Origin: Fructobacillus fructosus KCTC 3544
Lineage (GTDB): Bacteria; Bacillota; Bacilli; Lactobacillales; Lactobacillaceae
Length of the DNA stretch: 52,982 nucleotides
NCBI RefSeq assembly: GCF_001438695.1
Contig: NZ_JQBH01000008.1
Coordinates: forward strand, 34,354 to 87,335
Reading direction: 5' to 3'
Numbering within the stretch: position 1 is the first letter of the stretch; every line of letters starts with the position of its first letter. This document shows positions 1-6,820 of the stretch, piece after piece. The notes below the pieces were generated by a model. It had not been told where the DNA came from, did no database searches, and saw only the letters and a program-made list of their open reading frames with translations. A program made the translations under genes and the position numbers.

Positions 1-5
1 ATTGA

Positions 6-30
6 AGTCACTTTCAGAGTGGCTTTTTTC
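6..30 (+). terminator. Rho-independent terminator of a gene left of the window
   Basis: The arms AGTCACT and AGTGGCT (one G-U pair) enclose a 5-nt loop and run into a T tract. It would end a rightward gene lying before the window. Confidence 0.5.
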
Positions 31-38
31 ATTGCAAT

Positions 39-62
39 AAAAAAACGCCATAACTTATGACG
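39..62 (-). terminator. Terminator of the leftward zinc-ribbon gene
   Basis: Read on the minus strand, the arms CGTCAT and ATGGCG enclose AAGTT and are followed by seven T. The stem overlaps the stop codon of the gene ending at 55. Confidence 0.5.
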
Positions 63-273
63 GATTTTGTTGATCATTTAATTTTGTTACAAAAATACTA
101 ATCATATCACTTCCATGAACTTCACCATCGGGAACGTTACACCATGGGCAAAAAATTAGTCTAACATTGTCTGTATCAGATTCAGACCAGTCATGTACGG
201 TATATTTATATGGTTGCCCACAGTTCTTGCAAATTGCCTTAACTAGGTAGTTGTCATTCGAATTGTTAGTCAT
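55..273 (-). CDS. Small zinc-ribbon protein, 72 aa
   Basis: Two CxxC motifs are visible, C15-K-N-C18 and C42-P-W-C45, spaced as in a zinc ribbon. The rest is hydrophilic, with no signal peptide or membrane segment. The ATG start has a purine-rich site (cgaggt) about 8 nt upstream on the minus strand. A zinc ribbon of this size could bind nucleic acid or a protein partner, but I do not recognise a named family. It reads leftward, is flanked by terminators on both sides and so is a single-gene unit. It lies at the left edge of the satellite region and could be island cargo or flanking chromosome. Confidence 0.6.
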   Translation of the reverse strand: MTNNSNDNYLVKAICKNCGQPYKYTVHDWSESDTDNVRLIFCPWCNVPDGEVHGSDMISIFVTKLNDQQNPS

Positions 274-314
274 TAACTGATACCTCGTTTACTTTCTAAG
301 GCTTAGTGTACTAT

Positions 315-357
315 AAAAAATACCCAAGTCTCAATAAAGAAACATGGGTATTTTTTT
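315..357. terminator. Bidirectional terminator between two leftward genes
   Basis: The arms AAATACCCA and TGGGTATTT enclose a loop of about 17 nt, with A and T tracts on either side. On the minus strand it ends the gene at 374-556. Confidence 0.6.
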
Positions 358-373
358 CAGTTTGTTAAAATAA

Positions 374-556
374 TTATTCCTCGAAGGCATCGATAACTTG
401 CTTAACGACGTCTTTTGTTCCATCAGCTACTTTTTTGCCAGCCTCCTTAGTATCGTCAGCAAACTTCTTTCCTGCTTCCTTTGTTTCAGAAGCAAACTTC
501 TTAGCATCGGATTCGAATTGTTCCTTCTTGGCATCGAACTTTTCTTCAAATGACAT
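374..556 (-). CDS. Lys/Glu-rich amphipathic helical protein, 60 aa
   Basis: Almost all of the 60 residues form charged helix with a tandem repeat of about 10-11 residues (KEAGKKFADD followed by KEAGKKVADG), like LEA or apolipoprotein-type repeat proteins. There are no cysteines, no membrane segment and no signal peptide. I start at the second in-frame ATG (554-556) because the AGAGGA ribosome site is only 1-2 nt from the first ATG but about 7 nt from the second. Repeat proteins of this kind are often linked to stress or desiccation, but that role is only by analogy. It is a single-gene unit with a terminator on its left. Island cargo or flanking chromosome, undecided. Confidence 0.6.
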   Translation of the reverse strand: MSFEEKFDAKKEQFESDAKKFASETKEAGKKFADDTKEAGKKVADGTKDVVKQVIDAFEE

Positions 557-685
557 GGGCATTTCCTCTTTTCAGTTTTTCTAAAGTCAGTATACACCTA
601 AATAAAAATAGTAGATGGTTAAAAGATAGTTATTCTAGTAATCCTGTTGAAATGGCAGTAAAATAATGTCAAAGGAGAAACTACT

Positions 686-1063
686 ATGATTAAAGTTTCC
701 GAAGCATACAAGGTGATTGATTCATTTGAAAACCCACTAAACAAGCAGGAAGAGTTTAGCAACAAAGAAAACTTTCATGTTAAGAATAATTTTATTGAGT
801 ATCATAACCAAAAGGAACACTGGCTTGCTTGGTTGGACTCAAAAGCGCCCACAGCGGACTTTAAGGACGTTTACGTGTATATTCGCTGTGCTCCCATGTT
901 GAGTTACTTAGCGGACGGTTTGGGGCTTGATACGGACGATTTTGTTACTTACATTCAGCACGTCAAAGGGATTAACAATTCTAATGCTGTTGTTGAGTCA
1001 CGTATGTTTCGTGAAGCCTTTCCGTATTCCGTAATCGAAGAAGCCATGAAAAAGAAAATGTAA
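686..1063 (+). CDS. Hypothetical protein, 125 aa
   Basis: A soluble acidic protein with no recognised family. It begins with a predicted helix (VSEAYKVIDSF) and has a more conserved-looking C-terminal half containing YIRCAPMLSYLADGLG and an acidic stretch LDTDDF. The start has a strong AAAGGAG site 8 nt upstream. A terminator follows directly at 1068-1096, so it is monocistronic. It is the only rightward gene left of the satellite repressor. It could be accessory cargo; nothing in it points to a virion or replication role. Confidence 0.6.
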   Translation: MIKVSEAYKVIDSFENPLNKQEEFSNKENFHVKNNFIEYHNQKEHWLAWLDSKAPTADFKDVYVYIRCAPMLSYLADGLGLDTDDFVTYIQHVKGINNSNAVVESRMFREAFPYSVIEEAMKKKM

Positions 1064-1067
1064 TCGA

Positions 1068-1096
1068 AGGGGTGGTGATTTGCCACCTCTTTTTTG
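1068..1096 (+). terminator. Terminator of the 125-aa ORF
   Basis: AGGGGTGG and CCACCTCT arms (one wobble pair) with a short loop are followed by TTTTTT. Confidence 0.65.
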
Positions 1097-1102
1097 TTAC
1101 AT

Positions 1103-1126
1103 AAAGAAAAGCCCACCATGGTGGCC
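1103..1126 (-). terminator. Weak terminator of the GNAT gene
   Basis: A palindrome CCACCATGGTGG sits just downstream of the leftward GNAT gene, followed on the minus strand by a T-rich run. The usable stem is short, so the call is weak. Confidence 0.35.
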
Positions 1127-1153
1127 GACTTGTTAATTAGTATTGCTAAGCAT

Positions 1154-1693
1154 TTACTTTTGTTTTGCTAACCAGTCTGTCTGAAAGATAGCATAGCAAT
1201 CAATGTTTACCCACTTTCCTTCGTAAAATGCCTCATCTTTGAGAGTGGCCTCTTTGACAAAACCAGCTTTATTATACGCCTTGACAGCTCCAATATTAAA
1301 TGGGTAAACCGATAACTTCACTTTATGCATGTTAAGGTTATTGAAAGCGTAATCCAAAATCAAATTGAGTGTCTCTTGACCATATCCCTTGGCACGGTCT
1401 TCCTGTTTTGGAAAGCCAATACCAAGTTCACAAGAATGATTCCGAATATTGAAATCGAATAAGCTAACAAAACCAATTAAGCTATCGTCGATGACCTTAC
1501 GCACTGTAAATTCGACAAATTCATTACTCTTGGATGCTTTACGAAAAATACTTTCCCAATCTTGTGCCGTCAATGGGTGGATCATATCCATTGACAGTGG
1601 ATTAACAAAATCATTATCCCATTGCCAGCTTGCGAAGTTTTCTCCGTCTGAATCGTGGTAATGTGACAATTTGACGTTTTCACCTATGAACAT
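1154..1693 (-). CDS. GNAT N-acetyltransferase, RimJ/RimL type, 179 aa
   Basis: Full-length GNAT fold in the order expected: an N-terminal substrate segment, the strand-turn LIGFVSLFDFN, the acetyl-CoA loop in EDRAKGYGQETL (the R/Q-x-x-G-x-G/A motif, about residues 99-110), and the C-terminal N-x-G-A-x-x-x-Y-x-K-x-G-F motif (NIGAVKAYNKAGF). These enzymes acetylate protein N-termini, amino groups of antibiotics or small metabolites; the substrate cannot be read from sequence. The start is followed by a normal GNAT N-terminus. It lies beside the satellite repressor on the same strand but with its own space of 129 bp, and is the best-defined candidate for island cargo. Confidence 0.8.
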   Translation of the reverse strand: MFIGENVKLSHYHDSDGENFASWQWDNDFVNPLSMDMIHPLTAQDWESIFRKASKSNEFVEFTVRKVIDDSLIGFVSLFDFNIRNHSCELGIGFPKQEDRAKGYGQETLNLILDYAFNNLNMHKVKLSVYPFNIGAVKAYNKAGFVKEATLKDEAFYEGKWVNIDCYAIFQTDWLAKQK

Positions 1694-1807
1694 ATTAATC
1701 TCCCCTAATCTAATGTTTTTTTAATATATCGTATTTGTAAACGATTGTAACACAATCTGAACAACCGTACCTGAAAGTACGCCTGTGTAATCAGATAAAT
1801 AGACATA

Positions 1808-1839
1808 ATAAAAACCCCTGACCTAGTCGTCGGAGTTTT
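1808..1839 (-). terminator. Terminator of the satellite repressor gene
   Basis: On the minus strand AAAACTCC-GAC pairs with GTC-AGGGGTTTT around a 6-nt loop containing the stop codon, then continues into T-rich sequence. Confidence 0.6.
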
Positions 1840-2449
1840 TTTTGTTTTGTTGTTCTTCTGCTAGCGCAGTTTTAGTAATGATATTAATACTTTCATTTTT
1901 CAATTTATTTGATATTTCTTTCAATAATTTATTATGTTCTAAACTTTTATTAGAAGCTACGTAAACTAAATTATCAATAATTGTTAGCAATTGTGACCTC
2001 AAACTAATATCACTGATTTGTTCATTAAAATTAAGTTCTGTTTCTGTTGACTCCTTATTTAATGTATTTAGGTAAATAAGAATTGGGGTAAGTTGCTCTG
2101 ACTTTATGCGGTCTTGTCTGGCTTGCCATTCTCTGTTTAATTGTTGTCCTCCGTTTTCATCAAAGCGCGAAAGAAGTTTATCTAATTCGCTTTGATCAAT
2201 TACAGGAATTTCTTTATTTTCATTTTGACTTGAGAATATTCCGTCCATTGCATGACGATAAGGGCTTGTACCCTGCAAATAAGCAACATCTACGTTGAAA
2301 AAGTCCGCGAGTTTTTGCCATGTTGCTAGTTTGGGTTCACGTTCGTTTCTTTCGTAAAGTGAAATAGCTTGGGTTGAAATACCCAAGTAGTCCGCAAGTT
2401 CACCTTGGGCTATATGTTTATTTTTTCTTAATTCTTTAATTCTATTCAT
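1823..2449 (-). CDS. XRE-family repressor, likely satellite master repressor, 208 aa
   Basis: Residues 1-60 form a helix-turn-helix of the XRE type (RIKELRKNKHIAQGELADYL, then GISTQAISLYERNEREP, with LATWQKLADFFNVDVAYLQG). The C-terminal 140 residues are helical and polar and are not an S24 peptidase domain, so RecA-driven self-cleavage is not expected. That fits satellite repressors (Stl-like), which are lifted by a helper-phage protein rather than by SOS; this is inference from the missing domain. It is transcribed away from the Cro-like gene at 2599 across a 149-bp control region with repeated TTTTGTTG motifs. Its own -10 (TATAAT on the minus strand) lies close to the start. Confidence 0.85.
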   Translation of the reverse strand: MNRIKELRKNKHIAQGELADYLGISTQAISLYERNEREPKLATWQKLADFFNVDVAYLQGTSPYRHAMDGIFSSQNENKEIPVIDQSELDKLLSRFDENGGQQLNREWQARQDRIKSEQLTPILIYLNTLNKESTETELNFNEQISDISLRSQLLTIIDNLVYVASNKSLEHNKLLKEISNKLKNESINIITKTALAEEQQNKKNSDD

Positions 2450-2480
2450 GGCTTAATTATAAATTAAAAATAACTAATAA

Positions 2481-2563
2481 CAACAAAATGATTATATTTC
2501 TATCTAAAATTAAACTTTTTGTTGATTTATATTGATGACGATGCTATATTTATTTTGTTGATT
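2481..2563. promoter_or_regulatory. Divergent control region of the satellite: promoter plus repeated operator motif
   Basis: A rightward promoter is visible as TTGATT (2522-2527), 17 nt, TATATT (2545-2550). The 11-mer TTTTGTTGATT occurs at 2517-2527, over the -35, and again at 2553-2563, just past the -10. A reverse-strand copy of the core (CAACAAAA, 2481-2488) lies toward the repressor gene, and a degenerate copy (ATTGTTGAATT) is at 2570-2580. The layout fits operators for the XRE repressor that control both directions. Confidence 0.55.
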
Positions 2564-2598
2564 AAACAAATTGTTGAATTTTTATAGGAGGCGAACAA

Positions 2599-2799
2599 TT
2601 GCCAGTAATTAGTAACGATATGGCCAAGGCCATCAAAAGACAACGGGGCGAACTTAATTTAAAAGTGAGTGATCTAGCAGAGCAGACAAACTTGTCACGC
2701 TTTACCTTGTACCGTGTTCTAAATAGTACAGGCGAATACGTGACAAACAAAACCTATAATTCACTAAATGAATGGTTATTGAAGGAGGAAACAAAATGA
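2599..2799 (+). CDS. Cro-like helix-turn-helix regulator, 66 aa
   Basis: A compact XRE-type DNA-binding domain (MAKAIKRQRGELNLKVSDLA, then EQTNLSRFTLYRVL) fills most of the protein. I use the TTG at 2599: AGGAGG lies 7 nt upstream, whereas no ATG has such a site. It is the first gene rightward of the divergent promoter, opposite the repressor, the position of Cro/Str-type early regulators. The next ORF begins inside its stop codon (ATGA overlap), so the early genes are translationally coupled. Confidence 0.75.
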   Translation: MPVISNDMAKAIKRQRGELNLKVSDLAEQTNLSRFTLYRVLNSTGEYVTNKTYNSLNEWLLKEETK

Positions 2800-2894
2800 T
2801 GGCATGGATATTTCAATTCATAGGATTGTTGACTGTTATAGGTGGCGCATTTGTCACCGGACTTACGATTGGAGCGGAACTGAATGAAAAATGA
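2796..2894 (+). CDS. Membrane peptide, 32 aa
   Basis: A short ORF whose ATG overlaps the stop of the Cro-like gene, with GGAGG 7-8 nt upstream. One hydrophobic segment (FIGLLTVIGGAFVTGLTIG) spans most of it, with a short charged tail. Its stop region overlaps the start of the next ORF. No family can be assigned; the coupling and ribosome site support translation. Confidence 0.5.
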   Translation: MMAWIFQFIGLLTVIGGAFVTGLTIGAELNEK

Positions 2895-2991
2895 CACAAA
2901 AAAAGCCCTTGAACGAAAGTTTGGCGACCGAGTTCAGGGACTGAATAAAGATATTCAACAAGATTATATCATTTTGTCGAGTGAAGGTTAA
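2884..2991 (+). CDS. Hypothetical small protein, 35 aa
   Basis: A charged 35-residue ORF overlapping the 32-aa membrane peptide by 11 nt in another frame. Composition is Lys/Asp/Gln-rich with no motif recognised. No clear ribosome site is seen beyond GGAGCGG about 9 nt upstream. It fills the gap before the helicase gene, which begins 18 nt further on. Confidence is limited by length. Confidence 0.4.
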   Translation: MKNDTKKALERKFGDRVQGLNKDIQQDYIILSSEG

Positions 2992-3009
2992 TAGGAAAGG
3001 AGGTTTAGT

Positions 3010-4353
3010 TTGACAGAAGAAAAAAAGTTACCGCCCTTTATTTACTTAGATGATAAAGACAAGGAAAAGGTTGATCAGCATAAAGTTGTTGAGATTATTT
3101 TAGACAAAACCAAATTTTTCAATACAACAAAACATTTAGCTGGCTATTATTACAATGGTCAGTATTGGGAACAACTAAAAACTCGTGCCGTCCGTGATAC
3201 GTTTTTAAAAAACTTTACTAGTCGGTTATTGAAAGATTATGTTACCTCTAAGTTACTTCGTGACATTTTGGAATTAGTTTTAGCTAGGTCTTTAGATGAC
3301 CAGAAGGCCTTAAATTTTGAAAAACGAAAGTCATTCGCGTCTTTCAAAAACACAGCGGTTGATGGGGACTCAATGGAGTTTGTTCCGAATAGCCCATACC
3401 TTTATTTATTAGGTGGTTTTGATTTTGAAATTAAAAAAGGAGATTGTGACAAAACAAAGGCATTATTTGAGTCAATTTTAGGTGAAAACAGTCAATTTAT
3501 GATTGAGTACGTTGGTTCAATGTTTCATCGAACCTATCGACCATTTCAATATATGGTCATCATACAAGGTAAAGCCGGTTCAGGTAAGTCTTATCTTGTC
3601 GAGTTAATTCGTAATGTGCTTGGTAAAGATATGACAACTAGTTTATCTTTGGAGCAAATCTCGCAAGACAAGTTTATGACAGCCAACCTTCTAGGATCGT
3701 ATGCCAACATCAAAAGTGATTTGAACAATGATTTTATCCCAACGTTTGAAGTTATCAATAACTTGACCGGTTCTGACTCTCTTCAAGTTCAGTTTAAGGG
3801 AGAAAACAGTTTCGCTTTTGTTAATCATGCGAAATTACTTTTTACTGCTAACGAAGCCCCATCAATTAAGGTGAATGAAGGAATTCGTCGACGGGTTAAA
3901 ATCCTCAACTCTAAAGCACCAAAGCATGTTGTCGAAAAAAACGAAGAGACAGATTATTCAAAATATATGGAAGAACGTTCAGCATTTGTGTACTTTGCCA
4001 TGTCTTCATACATGAAGGCAAAACAGATTGGAGATATGAAAATAACACCAGACATTGAAAACACGACAAAAGAATGGTTTGTTAAAGGCGATGTTGTAGA
4101 AAACTGGGCTAATGAACACTTACAAAGTGATGAAAATATAAATCAAAGAAAAGACTTTATCTATACCATGTTTTCTCAAGATTTAATTTATGATGGAGAA
4201 AAAATTACAACCACTAGGCAAAAATTTTATAGGCGACTAGAAGAAATAGGATATACCTTGAGTAAGTCGAGGTCTTCAACATCAGGAAATGATGACACAT
4301 ATGACAAAGGAACACCTGCTAATAGAATTATGGGATTTAAGTATGTTCCATAA
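3010..4353 (+). CDS. D5/P4-type phage primase-helicase (superfamily 3 helicase), 447 aa
   Basis: The protein matches the C-terminal half of P4-family phage/plasmid primases: a D5_N-like region to about residue 160, a Walker A motif GKAGSGKS (187-194), an acidic Walker B-like segment around SYANIKSDLNNDF, the sensor-type motif LLFTANEAPSI, an arginine cluster R293-R295, and a C-terminal winged-helix-like region. The primase catalytic domain found in longer members is absent, so this is probably a helicase/initiator. The TTG start at 3010 has AAAGGAGG 5-6 nt upstream. The 3' end already contains the first GTTCCA repeat of the origin-like array that follows, which suggests that it binds there (inference from satellite and plasmid systems with this layout). 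Confidence 0.85.
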   Translation: MTEEKKLPPFIYLDDKDKEKVDQHKVVEIILDKTKFFNTTKHLAGYYYNGQYWEQLKTRAVRDTFLKNFTSRLLKDYVTSKLLRDILELVLARSLDDQKALNFEKRKSFASFKNTAVDGDSMEFVPNSPYLYLLGGFDFEIKKGDCDKTKALFESILGENSQFMIEYVGSMFHRTYRPFQYMVIIQGKAGSGKSYLVELIRNVLGKDMTTSLSLEQISQDKFMTANLLGSYANIKSDLNNDFIPTFEVINNLTGSDSLQVQFKGENSFAFVNHAKLLFTANEAPSIKVNEGIRRRVKILNSKAPKHVVEKNEETDYSKYMEERSAFVYFAMSSYMKAKQIGDMKITPDIENTTKEWFVKGDVVENWANEHLQSDENINQRKDFIYTMFSQDLIYDGEKITTTRQKFYRRLEEIGYTLSKSRSSTSGNDDTYDKGTPANRIMGFKYVP

Positions 4354-4583
4354 AAACTGAATATGTTCCAGAAATGTTCCGGGCTTTTACGTTGGCACTA
4401 CTGGTTTGTTCCAGATGTTCCATAAATTATTAAGTTATAACGTATAGAAAAAATAAATAAGAATAAATATATATATAGTGAGTCACACTTTTTTGGAACT
4501 TTCGGAACAACCGTTGATATATAAGCATTTCTGTTGGAACATTCTTGGAACAAAACCGGAACAATGCGTATATAACCGGAACA
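4345..4583. other. Candidate satellite replication origin: two opposed iteron arrays around an AT-rich core
   Basis: Five GTTCC motifs (4345, 4365, 4376, 4408, 4417) lie left of an AT-rich stretch (4423-4494). Six motifs in the opposite orientation, GGAAC (4495, 4504, 4536, 4547, 4558, 4578), lie right of it. Several spacings are 9 to 11 bp, about one helical turn, and one is 20. The region is non-coding apart from its first motif and directly follows the helicase gene. Known precedent: SaPI origins have iterons on both sides of an AT-rich segment, bound by the island's Rep helicase. Confidence 0.65.
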
Positions 4584-4610
4584 CTAACACTACACAAAGG
4601 GGAAATAACC

Positions 4611-4751
4611 ATGAACCAATCAATTAAACAATTAAACTCACTATTTGATGAACCTGTATTTGTAGAAGAGGGTAAAGACTTAAGGTTAGCAACACCGGAT
4701 GCTATGAAACGATTGAAAGAGTTAGCAATGAAAATGGGGTGCAAGTCATGA
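4611..4751 (+). CDS. Hypothetical protein, 46 aa
   Basis: A small soluble protein (begins MNQSIKQLNSLFDEP, ends in a basic helix RLKELAMKMGCKS). An in-frame upstream start at 4545 exists, but I use the ATG at 4611 because AAAGGGG lies 9 nt before it and the upstream part would run through the iterons. It overlaps the next gene by 4 nt (ATGA). No family recognised; it is the first gene after the candidate origin. Confidence 0.55.
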   Translation: MNQSIKQLNSLFDEPVFVEEGKDLRLATPDAMKRLKELAMKMGCKS

Positions 4752-4891
4752 ACAAGCTGGACAATTTAGACATGTTGGAAATCAAGGCAACAATTGAAAA
4801 GGAATTAGTCAACCAGACACGATGGATTATTGGTTCGCAAATTGTAACGGTAATTATCGTAATGATCATCATGAAACTGTCTAGGGGGTAG
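4748..4891 (+). CDS. Small membrane-anchored protein, 47 aa
   Basis: An acidic helical N-terminus (NKLDNLDMLEIKATIEKELV) is followed by one membrane segment (WIIGSQIVTVIIVMIIM) and a short basic tail, so it is probably a C-tail or N-in anchor protein. The start overlaps the previous stop, and the next gene begins 2 nt after its stop. No family recognised. Confidence 0.5.
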   Translation: MNKLDNLDMLEIKATIEKELVNQTRWIIGSQIVTVIIVMIIMKLSRG

Positions 4892-4893
4892 CC

Positions 4894-5304
4894 ATGGCTG
4901 ATGAAGTAGACCGTAAGTTTAAGATGTATTTTTCTGGGATTTGGCAACATAACCTAGACTGGCGACACTTTGAGTTAGACCACCAACGAGCGCCAACTGA
5001 TGACAATATTGGTGGTGGCAGGTTGCAGAATGTAAACGTGGCTAAGAACGCTGTAGAGTCTAAAGTAGCCCGTAAGATAGATGACCCCATCGTTCATGAC
5101 TTGACGATGCGGATTGAGTCAATGGAACATTTTTTGCAGATACTATCAGACCGTGACATCAAGATGTTAGAGTTGCGATTTAAGAAGAACCCGGATAAGT
5201 GGGACATTGTCGAGTCTAAGTTGTTTCGGTCAGCAAGGCGTTTAAGTGCCGACCTAAAAAGAATTAAGGCAGAGTACCGAAACGGTATTTATTGGATAGA
5301 TTAA
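4894..5304 (+). CDS. Late-transcription-activator-like phage protein (ArpU/RinA type), 136 aa
   Basis: The C-terminal 60 residues (ILSDRDIKMLELRFKKN, WDIVESKLFRSARRLSADLKRI) look like a sigma-region-4/helix-turn-helix unit. The protein sits just before the packaging genes, as phage late activators of the ArpU/RinA group do. The N-terminal half is aromatic and His/Trp-rich (FSGIWQHNLDWRHFELDHQR) with no clear motif. The ATG start is preceded by AGGGGG. If the assignment holds, it would switch on the HNH-to-connector operon from the intergenic promoter region at 5582-5696. Family assignment is by size, position and C-terminal pattern only. Confidence 0.5.
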   Translation: MADEVDRKFKMYFSGIWQHNLDWRHFELDHQRAPTDDNIGGGRLQNVNVAKNAVESKVARKIDDPIVHDLTMRIESMEHFLQILSDRDIKMLELRFKKNPDKWDIVESKLFRSARRLSADLKRIKAEYRNGIYWID

Positions 5305-5317
5305 AAGGAGAAGATAC

Positions 5318-5581
5318 ATGAAACAAGAAGAGAAGTTTACTGACCTTGAATTGATGCAACAAGCAGTGATCCAAAAGTTACAGGAAGATAAAATTGAGAT
5401 GGCTCATGATTGTCAACGACATTTTACATTGTCACAGACACTGGCTAAGTTGTTTGGGTTGCTTGGAACAAACGTTCCTAATGTGATACGTGGAGACTAT
5501 ACAACACACCCAGTATCAGAAGAGGAACGCAAGCGAATTAAGCGTGAAATTAATGAAGGGTTTAAAGAAGACATTATCTAG
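5318..5581 (+). CDS. Hypothetical protein, 87 aa
   Basis: A charged helical protein with an acidic start (KQEEKFTDLELMQQAVIQKL) and a central segment HFTLSQTLAKLFGLLGTNVPNVI that might form a helix-turn-helix, followed by a basic/acidic tail. It begins 13 nt after the activator-like gene with a good AAAGGAG site, so the two are cotranscribed. No family recognised. It is the last gene before the 115-bp gap that precedes the packaging operon. Confidence 0.55.
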   Translation: MKQEEKFTDLELMQQAVIQKLQEDKIEMAHDCQRHFTLSQTLAKLFGLLGTNVPNVIRGDYTTHPVSEEERKRIKREINEGFKEDII

Positions 5582-5696
5582 CCTGTGGATAACTAAAAGC
5601 CTGTTGACAGTGTCCTTTTCTCGTCCCTTTAACAGCCCGTTTAACCCATAGAAACATGGCATAATTGTAGTATGGAATGATAAGCGGAGGTACGTA
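5582..5696 (+). promoter_or_regulatory. Probable late promoter region before the packaging operon
   Basis: This 115-bp gap holds a consensus -35 TTGACA (5604-5609) without a good -10 at 17 nt, and further on CATAAT (5660-5665) without a good -35. A promoter that needs an activator would look like this; the upstream ArpU/RinA-like protein is a candidate. Confidence 0.35.
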
Positions 5697-6197
5697 ATGA
5701 GATTACATCGATGTGCCGAAGTTGGTTGTCGTGAGTTGATTAAGTTAGGACATGATTATTGTGACCAACATTATCAGACAAGAATGTCTGCCTTTGATAA
5801 GAAACGTAAGCGAGACCAAGAGTTAAGTAGTCAGACCTTACGAGGACAACATGAACGTTATCGTTACTTCAAGAAATACAACGAAGAGGTTCGTCCAGAG
5901 TTAGGTCATGAGTTTTATCAGTCTAAAGAATGGGAAAAGATTAGTTTATATCTCAAGCAACGTGACATGTACACAGACGCTGTTGATGGTCGAGTGTATG
6001 ACCAAGGCAATTTAATTGCTGATCACATCGTTCCTCGTCGTTTGTTGAAGACGAAAGCCGAACAGTTGGACATGTCGAACCTATGGCTACTATCTCGCTC
6101 TCATCACAGCCACAAGACGGCTATTGAACAAAAGCTATCAGACAGTCAGCTCAAACACGTTAATCGTGAATGGTGGATAAAAGTATTGAAGGATTGA
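5697..6197 (+). CDS. HNH endonuclease, packaging-associated, 166 aa
   Basis: The HNH core is complete: D109-H110 (ADHIVPRR), N128 (SNLWLL) and H137 (SRSHHSHK). An N-terminal Cys/His cluster (C6, C11, C22, H25) looks like a small zinc finger. In HK97-like cos phages and in capsid-forming islands an HNH nuclease next to the terminase genes is needed for genome cutting at packaging; that role is inferred here from position. It has a GGAGG site 6 nt before the ATG. A strong terminator overlaps its stop codon, so TerS transcription must come partly from read-through or a second promoter. Confidence 0.9.
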   Translation: MRLHRCAEVGCRELIKLGHDYCDQHYQTRMSAFDKKRKRDQELSSQTLRGQHERYRYFKKYNEEVRPELGHEFYQSKEWEKISLYLKQRDMYTDAVDGRVYDQGNLIADHIVPRRLLKTKAEQLDMSNLWLLSRSHHSHKTAIEQKLSDSQLKHVNREWWIKVLKD

Positions 6198-6216
6198 CTC
6201 GGTCAGTCCTTTTTTT
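6190..6216 (+). terminator. Terminator after HNH gene
   Basis: A 10-bp stem AAGGATTGAC / GTCAGTCCTT (one wobble) with loop TCG runs into six or more T and overlaps the HNH stop codon. Confidence 0.75.
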
Positions 6217-6343
6217 ATTTGATACCCCCCGCCGTTTACGTTCGTCAGGGGAGCACATACCAGGGCTGCCTTCCTCTTTAAAACAAACAATTATTTTTTC
6301 GTTTTTGGAGGGCTGACCAATCAGATTAGAAAGGAGGTATACA
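6217..6343. other. HNH-TerS intergenic, candidate cos region
   Basis: The 127-bp gap between HNH and TerS holds a GC-rich block (CCCCCCGCCG, 6225-6234) in otherwise AT-rich sequence, followed by GGGGAGC and CAGGGCTGCC. cos phages with HNH and a P27-type TerS commonly have cos at this place. No direct proof of cleavage is possible from sequence. An AAAGGAGG site near its end serves TerS. Confidence 0.4.
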
Positions 6344-6820
6344 ATGCCAAGAAAAGCAAAAATTACAACTTCTGACAGCGATAGAGCCTATCAACGTCAA
6401 CGAACAGAAGCCTTGAAAGAAGCTAACTCAGAAATGGCCAAGCTATCAGAAAAACCACCTCTTCATTTAAAGGGAGTGGCTAATCAATTGTGGGCAACGC
6501 TTGTTCCAGAGTTGAACAAGTTGGGATACATTACTAGTTCTGATAACTCGACTGTTGAAGCTTTTTGTATTAATTACAGTGTCATGCGTGAAGCTTACGA
6601 TAGTATCAAAGAAGTAGGTGCTATCTATGAAAATCAAGGTCGATATTATAAAAACCCAGCTACTGCTGTATTGAACGATGCAACAGGTAAGGTCAAGTCC
6701 TTAGGTGGAGAATTAGGATTAAGTCCAAGTTCTCGGGCAACCTTGATTGAGCGAGCGAACGATGGTGACTCATCCTTAACTGGTGATGATCTAGTCAAAA
6801 TGTTTGGTGATAGCCAATGA
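6344..6820 (+). CDS. Terminase small subunit, P27 family, 158 aa
   Basis: The pattern is that of P27-family small terminases: a basic N-terminus, PPLHLKGVANQLWATLVPELNKLGYI, then the helical core SSDNSTVEAFCINYSVMREAYDSI, and KNPATAVLNDATGKVKSLGGELGLSPSSRATL near the end, the most conserved part of the family. It recognises the packaging site and delivers DNA to TerL. It is nearly full length for the family. It ends in ATGA, overlapping TerL by 4 nt. A dedicated TerS means the element selects its own DNA rather than relying on the helper's packaging. Confidence 0.93.
   Translation: MPRKAKITTSDSDRAYQRQRTEALKEANSEMAKLSEKPPLHLKGVANQLWATLVPELNKLGYITSSDNSTVEAFCINYSVMREAYDSIKEVGAIYENQGRYYKNPATAVLNDATGKVKSLGGELGLSPSSRATLIERANDGDSSLTGDDLVKMFGDSQ

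Noticed and set aside
3-14. 11 of 12 bases match between the window start and the thioredoxin-like gene end (about 13830-13841), as a possible att repeat
   Set aside because: The match is in inverted orientation, whereas attL and attR must be direct repeats, and part of it belongs to a terminator stem. Length is within chance.
554-562. First ATG (560-562) as start of the amphipathic protein
   Set aside because: The ribosome site would be 1-2 nt away; the second ATG has normal spacing.
4430-4744. Leftward 104-aa ORF over the origin-like region
   Set aside because: It runs antisense across the iterons and over the start of the coupled small genes, has no ribosome site and an odd composition.
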